Source: Clostridia bacterium (GTDB taxonomy: Bacteria > Bacillota > Clostridia > Oscillospirales > Acutalibacteraceae). From it: DNA of 64,000 bases. Positions 52,751-59,564 of the stretch are shown here, piece after piece. Under the pieces are notes generated by a model that did not search any database, had not been told where the DNA came from, and worked only from the letters and a program-made list of their open reading frames with translations. Both the position numbers and the translations under genes were made by a program. The DNA lies in assembly GCA_017521425.1 (NCBI GenBank), contig JAFXCQ010000024.1:1-64000 (forward strand). The letters are read 5' to 3'. The stretch's first letter is position 1; the number at the start of each line of letters is the position of its first letter.

Positions 52751-54016
52751 TTATTTGTTTTCTTTGTGCTCGTCACTAACTTCGCAAACTTCATTTAAGC
52801 AATATGTACCTTTTCTGTATGGTTCTCTGTCAATCCAGCGACCATTTGTAAAGTCAGGGAAAGCAACAGGTGCGCCACCTAAAGCAACTGACTGTTCTGA
52901 AAGACAAGTAACTGCCATCCATGCCGCTGTATCATAAACATCAATAGGTGAACTACCGTGATAAAGACTATCTACAAAAGATGAAAGAACTAAGAAGTCC
53001 ATACCACCGTGACCTGCTTTGATACCATCATTTTCGTAAGCCTGCCATAATGGGTGCTCGTACTTTTCTCTCCAGGTCTTGAAGCTATCCCACTCGTGTT
53101 GTTTTTCTGACTTTCCTTCTATGTAAATTCTGCCGTATCCGTCAGGTGCTTCTTCGTAAATACCCTTTGTACCTTGTACCATATAGTCTCTTGAATATGG
53201 TCTTGGTAAGCAACAGTCATGATTTAATGTGATTGTTTCACCATTTGCACATTTGATAACTGTAGTGGTAACATCACCGCAATTGAAATCTGTACCATAA
53301 AGGTCATAATCTTCACCTTTGTTCTCTTTAATCCATACATTGAGTCCTTTTGACTTACTTGAAACAGATGTAAGAGTTAAGAAACGGTTGCCACGGTTAA
53401 TACCGATAAGCTTTGCGATAGGTCCTAACTGATGTGTAGGATAAAGCTCACCGTTACGCATCATAAAGTTAAAGAGTCTGCCGTGGATATTTTCTCTGCC
53501 TAAAACGATTTCATCTCTTAAATCGTGACGGTAACCACCCTCAAGGTGAATAATTTCGCCTAAAAGACCTTTACTTACCATATTGAAAACAGCCATTTCG
53601 TTTCTGTCGTAGCAGCAGTTTTCAAGAAGCATACAAATCTTGCCTGTTTCTTCACTTGTTCTGACTAACTGCCAGCACTCTTCAATTGATGCCGCACCGC
53701 CAACCTCCATAGCAACGTGACAACCAGCTTTCATTGCGTCAACTGCAATGAGAGAGTGAGTAATCCATGTAGTTGCAATAACAACTGCATCAAGCTCTTC
53801 ATTTTTAAGCATTTCTTTATAATCAAGGTAAGCAGTTACGGGGTATTCTTTATTGTTTCTGTTTTCAACAATTTCAATACCTTTTTCTGCTCTTTCAACA
53901 ATAAGGTCACAAACAGCAGGAACCTGTACGCCCTCAACCTGAAGAAGTAAATCGAGCATACTTGAACCTCTGCCGCTTATACCTACAAAACCGATTTTTT
54001 GAATTTTCTTTGCCAT
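52751..54016 (-). CDS. Gfo/Idh/MocA family oxidoreductase (first gene of the GH4 operon)
   Basis: A 421-residue protein. N-terminal Rossmann fold IGFVGISGRGSSMLDLLL (residues about 5-22), family core near 90-100 in altered form (CHVAMEVGGAAS in place of EKP), similar in that to the GH109/Alf-type NAD-dependent glycosidases. It may act on N-acetylhexosaminides or related sugars. ATG 54016 with AGGTG 6 nt upstream is chosen over GTG 54025. It leads an operon with a sugar kinase and a GH4 enzyme. Confidence 0.88.
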   Translation of the reverse strand: MAKKIQKIGFVGISGRGSSMLDLLLQVEGVQVPAVCDLIVERAEKGIEIVENRNNKEYPVTAYLDYKEMLKNEELDAVVIATTWITHSLIAVDAMKAGCHVAMEVGGAASIEECWQLVRTSEETGKICMLLENCCYDRNEMAVFNMVSKGLLGEIIHLEGGYRHDLRDEIVLGRENIHGRLFNFMMRNGELYPTHQLGPIAKLIGINRGNRFLTLTSVSSKSKGLNVWIKENKGEDYDLYGTDFNCGDVTTTVIKCANGETITLNHDCCLPRPYSRDYMVQGTKGIYEEAPDGYGRIYIEGKSEKQHEWDSFKTWREKYEHPLWQAYENDGIKAGHGGMDFLVLSSFVDSLYHGSSPIDVYDTAAWMAVTCLSEQSVALGGAPVAFPDFTNGRWIDREPYRKGTYCLNEVCEVSDEHKENK

Positions 54017-54055
54017 AAAAATCACCTACTGAAAAATTTATACATACATAAGGTC

Positions 54056-54084
54056 ATTGTAGCACATATTGTTATATTTTTCAA
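54056..54084 (-). promoter_or_regulatory. Sigma-A promoter of the GH4 operon
   Basis: On the minus strand: TTGAAA (54084-54079), 17-bp spacer, TACAAT (54061-54056). Confidence 0.75.
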
Positions 54085-54112
54085 TGATTATTATGATTTT
54101 TTATTGCAAAAA

Positions 54113-54147
54113 ATCAGGGATCAGAAAGCAGATATCAGATATCAGAT
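54113..54147 (+). repeat. Heptamer array D-left (consensus ATCAGAT, 5 units)
   Basis: Five in-phase 7-base units (ATCAGGG, ATCAGAA, AGCAGAT, ATCAGAT twice). The inverted partner D-right is on the other side of a hairpin. Confidence 0.8.
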
Positions 54148-54156
54148 TTCTATATA

Positions 54157-54202
54157 AAAAAGCACTCTATCATATTTACTAATCAAATGATAGAATGCTT
54201 TT
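54157..54202 (-). terminator. Terminator hairpin of the OPT-PqqD operon
   Basis: AAAAAGCA-C-TCTATCAT (54157-54173) pairs with ATGATAGA-A-TGCTTTT (54187-54202), one C-A mismatch, U-tract in the minus direction (and T-rich on the plus side). Confidence 0.85.
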
Positions 54203-54214
54203 ATTTTTTATTTC

Positions 54215-54249
54215 TCTATTCCCTGATTTCTGGTCCCTGATCCTTGAAC
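54215..54249 (-). repeat. Heptamer array D-right, overlapping the last codons of the PqqD-like gene
   Basis: Five in-phase 7-base units on the plus strand, CCTGATY-like, reverse complement of D-left. They cover the stop codon and the last ten codons of the gene, so the protein tail KDQGPEIRE is encoded by the repeat. Confidence 0.75.
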
Positions 54250-54587
54250 TCTATAAACTTATAACTCTCAAGAATCTGAAAATATTTTGCAAGGCGCTCG
54301 TAGAGTGGCTCAGCCTTCTCGCCAAAATGCTCTTTTACGAGAACACCTAACTCTGAAATAGTTTTTTCGCCATCTAATAATGGCCATAAAAAACTACCAT
54401 TTTCATCGAGATGAATATAGGAAACTTTTGGTTTTTTAAAAACTTTCTGTGCGATTGTATTAAAAAATCCTGTGTTTTCGATTTCTAAAGTCACTTTGTT
54501 TTCATCATCTTGTTTCCACGAAACATTCTTATTTCTCACAGGTTTTCGGTCAAGATAATTTTCATCTATAATTAGTTTCTTAGCCAT
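54216..54587 (-). CDS. PqqD-like protein (RiPP recognition element fold)
   Basis: A 123-residue protein. Residues about 50-115 (SYIHLDENGSFLWPLLDG, then SELGVLVKEHFG) match the PqqD fold, a small winged-helix domain that binds RiPP precursor peptides. No precursor peptide or radical SAM maturase is next to it; the only partner is the OPT transporter, which its start overlaps by 8 bp. The N-terminal 45 residues (with FFNTIAQKVFKKPK) are extra. The C-terminal tail is encoded by heptamer repeats. Function with the transporter is unknown. Confidence 0.8.
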   Translation of the reverse strand: MAKKLIIDENYLDRKPVRNKNVSWKQDDENKVTLEIENTGFFNTIAQKVFKKPKVSYIHLDENGSFLWPLLDGEKTISELGVLVKEHFGEKAEPLYERLAKYFQILESYKFIEFKDQGPEIRE

Positions 54588-56514
54588 TTTTTGCCTTCTT
54601 TTGTTTCTTAAACACAGAGAACATCAAAAGTGAGACAATTACAAGTGCAAATACTACAAGACTTAAAATCTGTGAAACACCTGAAGAAAGTCCTAATTTA
54701 CCTGAAATGTCAATCATTTTATCTACACCGAAGATTGCAAGAACAGCAAGAACGATACCCACTAAACCTTCACCGGCAATCATACCTGAGCAGAAGAGAA
54801 TACCATCATTTGTAACTTTTGATTTTTTCTTTTCGTCACCCTTCATCTTATCAAATGCGAGGCGAATAAGACCACCAACCATAATGCAAGCATTAAGGTG
54901 AACCGGGAGATAAATACCAATAGCGAATGGAAGAACAGGGATTCCTACGATTTCAACAATAACTGCAATAAGAGCACCAATTATAATAAGAATCCAAGGA
55001 AGCTCTCCACCCATAACACCTTCAACAATCATTTTCATAAGTGTAGCCTGTGGAGCGGCAATTTCTTCTGAACCAAATCCCCATGCACTGTCGAGAAGAT
55101 AGAGTGTGCCGCCAATTGCAAGAGCAGAAGCTACAACACCGAAAACTTCACCGATTTGTTGCTTTTTAGGTGTAGCACCTAAAAGGTAACCTGTCTTAAG
55201 GTCTTGTGAAGTGTCACCTGCAATAGCGGCAACAATACAGATAATTGAACCAATTGCAATAGCACTTTCCATACCACCTGCAATACCCTGTGGTGTGTTA
55301 TCTACGGTTAATTTGAGAATAAGTGTAGCAATAAGAAGTGTTGCAATAGCCATACCTGAAACAGGGTTGTTACTACTACCAACTAAACCTACCATTCTTG
55401 AAGAAACGGTAGCAAAGAAGAAACCGAATATAACAACAATAATAGCACCAATTAAAGAAATCGGAATAGCAGGAACAAGCCATACGAGTAATGTTAATAC
55501 AGCAATAACTATAAGAACTATTTTCATATTAAGGTCTTGCTCTGTACGAAGGCTACCAGCACTGCCTGCACCTTTCATACTCTTTAAAGCACCCATAAAT
55601 GTATTGATAATAAGTGGTAAAGATTTAATAAGACTTATAATACCACCTGCCGCTAAAGCGCCCGCACCAATATAACGGATGTAAGAACCCCAGATACCTG
55701 AAGCACCGCTTTCAGCAAAAATTTCACCGATTGTCTGGGTTGCAGATGGATACATAATGATATTTTCACCAAAGAGAACAATAAGTGGAATTAAAACCAT
55801 CCAGCTTAAAAGTCCACCCGCGAACATATAAGAAGAAATACGAGGGCCACAGATAAAACCAACGCTCATAACTGCCGGGTAAATCTGTGTACCGATTTCA
55901 CCTGCGAAGCCTCTGAATCTTAAAGCAACTTCACCGGGTACTGCTTTTAAACCGTCAATAATAAATTTGAATGCAGCCGCAAAGCCCATACCTGCAAAAA
56001 CAGTTGAAGCATTTGAACCACCTTCTTCACCTGCCAAAAGAACTTCTGCACAAGCAGTTCCTTCAGGGTAAGGTAAAACATTGTGTTCTTTAACGATAAG
56101 TGCATTTCTTAAAGGAATCATAAAAAATACACCTAAAAGACCACCTAAAAGAGCAATGGTTGTGATTTCAAGCATATCTGGCTTGTCCATTTTACCTTCG
56201 TTTGCCCAGAGGAAAAGTGCGGGTAAAGTGAAAATAGCACCTGCTGCTAAAGATTCACCTGCAGAACCGATTGTCTGCACAATATTGCTTTCGAGAATAG
56301 AGTTTTTTCTTAAAATAACTCTTATAACACCCATAGCAATAACTGCAGCAGGAATAGACGCTGAAACCGTCATACCAACTCTTAAGCCTAAATAAGCATT
56401 TGCTGCACCGAATACAACTGCTAAAATAACACCCATAATAATTGAAGTTACAGTAATTTCAGGTGTAATTTTACTTGCAGGAATGTATGGTTTAAATTCT
56501 TTTTTGTTGTCCAT
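54580..56514 (-). CDS. OPT family oligopeptide transporter
   Basis: A 644-residue protein with about 14-16 membrane helices and no soluble domain. Typical OPT features: GAANAYLGLRVGMTVSASIP (near residue 40), NIVQTIGSAGESLAAG (near 77) and LPYPEGTACAEVLLAGEEGG (near 147). It imports peptides or metal chelates by a proton-coupled route. GGAG precedes the ATG; the promoter TTGCAA/TAAAAT lies upstream. Coupled to the PqqD-like gene. Confidence 0.95.
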   Translation of the reverse strand: MDNKKEFKPYIPASKITPEITVTSIIMGVILAVVFGAANAYLGLRVGMTVSASIPAAVIAMGVIRVILRKNSILESNIVQTIGSAGESLAAGAIFTLPALFLWANEGKMDKPDMLEITTIALLGGLLGVFFMIPLRNALIVKEHNVLPYPEGTACAEVLLAGEEGGSNASTVFAGMGFAAAFKFIIDGLKAVPGEVALRFRGFAGEIGTQIYPAVMSVGFICGPRISSYMFAGGLLSWMVLIPLIVLFGENIIMYPSATQTIGEIFAESGASGIWGSYIRYIGAGALAAGGIISLIKSLPLIINTFMGALKSMKGAGSAGSLRTEQDLNMKIVLIVIAVLTLLVWLVPAIPISLIGAIIVVIFGFFFATVSSRMVGLVGSSNNPVSGMAIATLLIATLILKLTVDNTPQGIAGGMESAIAIGSIICIVAAIAGDTSQDLKTGYLLGATPKKQQIGEVFGVVASALAIGGTLYLLDSAWGFGSEEIAAPQATLMKMIVEGVMGGELPWILIIIGALIAVIVEIVGIPVLPFAIGIYLPVHLNACIMVGGLIRLAFDKMKGDEKKKSKVTNDGILFCSGMIAGEGLVGIVLAVLAIFGVDKMIDISGKLGLSSGVSQILSLVVFALVIVSLLMFSVFKKQKKAKNG

Positions 56515-56552
56515 AAAAAGCTCCTAACTAAATTTTATAAAAATACCTTTTC

Positions 56553-56581
56553 ATTTTATCATTATTTTATTAGTATTGCAA
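56553..56581 (-). promoter_or_regulatory. Sigma-A promoter of the OPT operon
   Basis: On the minus strand: TTGCAA (56581-56576), 17-bp spacer, TAAAAT (56558-56553). Confidence 0.65.
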
Positions 56582-56603
56582 GGTTTTTATTAAATTTACA
56601 TTA

Positions 56604-56652
56604 TTTTCAGAAAACAGAAATCAGAAATTAGGAACTAGGAATCAGGAATTAG
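56604..56652 (+). repeat. Heptamer array E-left (consensus GAATTAG, 7 units)
   Basis: Seven in-phase 7-base units, RAAYYAG-like, grading from AAAACAG to GAATTAG. Inverted partner at 56741-56789. Confidence 0.85.
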
Positions 56653-56672
56653 GGATAGCGTTAAAGAAAAAT

Positions 56673-56722
56673 CATCCTATCATTTAAAGTTGGTTTTTAC
56701 ATCAACTAAAAATGATAGAATG
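56673..56722 (-). terminator. Hairpin between E arrays, downstream of the ABC-FtsX gene
   Basis: CATCCTATCATTT (56673-56685) pairs with AAATGATAGAATG (56710-56722), one C-A mismatch, with an inner AGTTG/CAACT stem and a T-run (GATTTTTC) in the minus direction. The right arm ATGATAGAATG is identical to the hairpin at 54187-54197. Confidence 0.8.
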
Positions 56723-56740
56723 AATTCATTTATATAGTTA

Positions 56741-56789
56741 TAGTTCCTAATTTCTAATTTCTAGTTCCTAATTTCTAATTCCTACGAAC
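56741..56789 (+). repeat. Heptamer array E-right (consensus TAATTTC, 7 units)
   Basis: Six clear 7-base units (TAGTTCC/TAATTTC) and one degenerate unit, reverse complement of E-left. It begins 8 bp after the stop of the ABC-FtsX gene (minus strand). Confidence 0.85.
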
Positions 56790-56796
56790 AGAATTA

Positions 56797-59553
56797 TCAT
56801 TCTGTTCTCAATGCCTCAACCGGGTCTTTATTTGCTGCAATTTTTGACGGGAACAGCCCTGCTACAAGAGTTAATGTAACACTTATAATTACAAGGGCAA
56901 AACCACCGATAAACGGTAAGGCAGCTGATGCCGGAATATTAAGAAGGTCGTTAAGAATAAAGTTAATTGGTATCTGTAAAAGAAGTGTTGAACCGATACC
57001 TATAACACCCGCACCAAGACCTATAACGGTAGTTTCTGCGTTGAATACACGTGCAATATCCTTTTTAGAAGCACCAATACTTCTTAAAATACCTATTTCC
57101 TTAGTTCTTTCAAGAACAGAAATATAAGTAATAATACCAATCATAATTGAGGAAACCACGAGAGAAATTGCAACGAATGCAACTAAAACATAAGTAACAA
57201 TATCTATAATAGTTGTAATACTGCTCATAAGCACACCGATTAAGTCAGTACACTTAACCGCATATTCATCGTGACCATCTTCAGTTACTTTGTTATTGTA
57301 ATAATTTATAAGTTCGTTAAGTTTCTCTTTTGCTTCAAAACTACTTGGGTAAAAGTAAATTGCAGATGGCGAATCAGCAGTTGAATAACCCAATGTTTCA
57401 AGCGTCGCTGAAAGTGAATTGTTAGCCGCCATTGTGTCAACATAGGCTTGCTTTAACGCCAATACCTGTTCTTCACTTAAGAAACCTTCCATAAGCTTCT
57501 TCTGAAGATTTGTCATATCATCAAAGCCGAACATTGCCATCATATTTGTCATATCGACCTGAGTCATATCAATTTCCATTTGCTCAACCATTGATAAGAA
57601 CGGTTGAATATCAAGGTAATTGAAGTCAATTTTAGACAAATCAACATCTTTCAAATCAAAATCATTAACAGTAAGATTTGAAAATTCAAGGCCTGTTAAA
57701 ACATCTTTTGTCTGGTCTTTGAGTTGTGCTTTTACAACTTCTGTTTTGGCATTTTCTGCTACAACATAATCCATAAGGTCAGTTCTGTAACCAATACCAC
57801 CGGTACCAATTGAAAGTGTATTATTTTCGTCTGGTCTTAAAATACCTACTATTTTAAGAGTAAGACCATCTTCCACAAGACCTTTTACAAAATAATCATT
57901 TTCACGATTATCTTCCCAAAGACCTGTTTTCTTATTTTTGGTGTAGTAATCGCCTGTGTTTACTACTTTGAATTCCATATCAAGAATTTCATCGTAAGAA
58001 TATTTTGAAACACCTGCACTCTGAAGTTCTTCACCATTAGCAAGTGCAGACATAATATGCTTTGAAAATTCTTCCTGGTCCTTAATACCCAAACCATAAA
58101 CAACAAGTTCATTTATCTGATGATTTGCGTCAACTATAAGAACAATTTCTTCTTTGCTTTCGGGGAGTTTTCCCGCAATAACATCGTACTGACTTTCCAT
58201 AAGCTTATCGTCACCGATAAGTTCAATCCAAACTGACATCTGTGCCATTGAACCCGCCATAGAGGTCATTGCTTCCATATCGGCACCCATGCTCATACTT
58301 TCCATCATAGTGCTTGGGTTTACCTGAACAACACCTTGGGATGTATCCGCCTTATAAATATTAAGGTCTGTGCTGTATTTGTACTGAACATCGTTACAGA
58401 TTTTGTCAAATTCTGCTTTGTTGTCTTCAATGTAAGTCTTGAAGTTTTTAAGGTTATTTGAAGATGCTTGTGAAATAAATGCATTTACCATTTGCATAAA
58501 TGCTTCGTTTACATAAACTGTATCTTCTTCAACATCTATTCCTTGCATTGCTTCCATTCCAAGACCTGTAACAGAAGTCATAATACTGCTTATATCCATT
58601 GTCTGTTTTTCAACTGACATAGGGTAAGAAAGAAGCATATCTTCCTGGACTTTGTCTATATACCCTTGGATACCATTTGAAAGCGATAAAACAAGAGCGA
58701 TACCTATAATACCGATACTACCTGCAAATGCAGTTAAAAATGTTCTCGCCTTTTTAGTTTTTAAGTTGTTTATACTAAGAGAAAATGCAGAAGCAAATGA
58801 CATAGAAGTCTTTTCGCCTTTTTGTTGTTCTTTTTCTGCAAGCTCTTTTTCCTTTTCGTAATCCTCTTCGGTTGGTTCAAATGGATTTGTGTCACCAATT
58901 ACTTCACCGTCAAGACATCTTATAATTCTGTTAGAATATTCCTCTGCTAAATCCGGGTTATGAGTAACCATAATTATAAGCTTATCTTTAGAGATTTCTT
59001 TAAGAAGCTCCATAATCTGAACACTTGTTTCAGTGTCGAGAGCACCTGTTGGTTCGTCAGCAAGAAGAATATCAGGGTCATTTATAAGCGCGCGGGCAAT
59101 TGCAACTCTCTGCATCTGACCACCGGACATCTGACTTGGTTTCTTATACATCTGATTTTCAAGACCAACCTGCTTCAAAGCCTCTTGTGCTCTTAACCTT
59201 CTCTCTTTTTTAGAAACACCTGAAAGTGTAAGAGCAAGCTCAACATTAGAAAGAACTGTCTGGTGAGGAATAAGGTTATAACTCTGGAATATGAAACCTA
59301 TTGAGTGGTTACGGTAAACATCCCAATCAGTATCAGTAAATCTTTTTGTAGATTTACCATTGATTACAAGGTCACCACTTGTATAACGGTCAAGACCACC
59401 GATAATATTAAGCATTGTTGTTTTACCACAACCTGAAGGACCGAGAATAGAAACAAATTCATTTTCTCTGAAGTTAATGCTTACGCCTTTGAGCGCTCTT
59501 ACGGTAGTGTCCCCCGTTACATAATCTTTAACTATATTTTTTAATACTAACAT
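56797..59553 (-). CDS. ABC transporter: ATPase fused to FtsX-type permease (MacB-like)
   Basis: A 918-residue protein. The N-terminal ATPase has Walker A GPSGCGKTTMLN (near 38), signature MSGGQMQRVAIARAL (near 142), Walker B LLADEPTGALD (near 162) and an H-loop THNPDLA. A charged linker (225-255) leads to a membrane helix (about 268-292), a large outside domain (about 300-760) and three C-terminal helices with the FtsX/MacB pattern (about 770-915). The MacB fold is mechanotransmission: it moves lipoproteins or peptides on the outer face rather than through the membrane. It lies 11 bp after the duplicated secreted protein, likely its partner. Confidence 0.93.
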   Translation of the reverse strand: MLVLKNIVKDYVTGDTTVRALKGVSINFRENEFVSILGPSGCGKTTMLNIIGGLDRYTSGDLVINGKSTKRFTDTDWDVYRNHSIGFIFQSYNLIPHQTVLSNVELALTLSGVSKKERRLRAQEALKQVGLENQMYKKPSQMSGGQMQRVAIARALINDPDILLADEPTGALDTETSVQIMELLKEISKDKLIIMVTHNPDLAEEYSNRIIRCLDGEVIGDTNPFEPTEEDYEKEKELAEKEQQKGEKTSMSFASAFSLSINNLKTKKARTFLTAFAGSIGIIGIALVLSLSNGIQGYIDKVQEDMLLSYPMSVEKQTMDISSIMTSVTGLGMEAMQGIDVEEDTVYVNEAFMQMVNAFISQASSNNLKNFKTYIEDNKAEFDKICNDVQYKYSTDLNIYKADTSQGVVQVNPSTMMESMSMGADMEAMTSMAGSMAQMSVWIELIGDDKLMESQYDVIAGKLPESKEEIVLIVDANHQINELVVYGLGIKDQEEFSKHIMSALANGEELQSAGVSKYSYDEILDMEFKVVNTGDYYTKNKKTGLWEDNRENDYFVKGLVEDGLTLKIVGILRPDENNTLSIGTGGIGYRTDLMDYVVAENAKTEVVKAQLKDQTKDVLTGLEFSNLTVNDFDLKDVDLSKIDFNYLDIQPFLSMVEQMEIDMTQVDMTNMMAMFGFDDMTNLQKKLMEGFLSEEQVLALKQAYVDTMAANNSLSATLETLGYSTADSPSAIYFYPSSFEAKEKLNELINYYNNKVTEDGHDEYAVKCTDLIGVLMSSITTIIDIVTYVLVAFVAISLVVSSIMIGIITYISVLERTKEIGILRSIGASKKDIARVFNAETTVIGLGAGVIGIGSTLLLQIPINFILNDLLNIPASAALPFIGGFALVIISVTLTLVAGLFPSKIAANKDPVEALRTE

Positions 59554-59564
59554 TTCTTCTTACC

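Noticed and set aside
44345..54587. Radical SAM gene plus PqqD-like gene as one RiPP cluster
   Set aside because: They are about 9 kb apart in separate operons with terminators between, and no precursor peptide ORF was seen near either.
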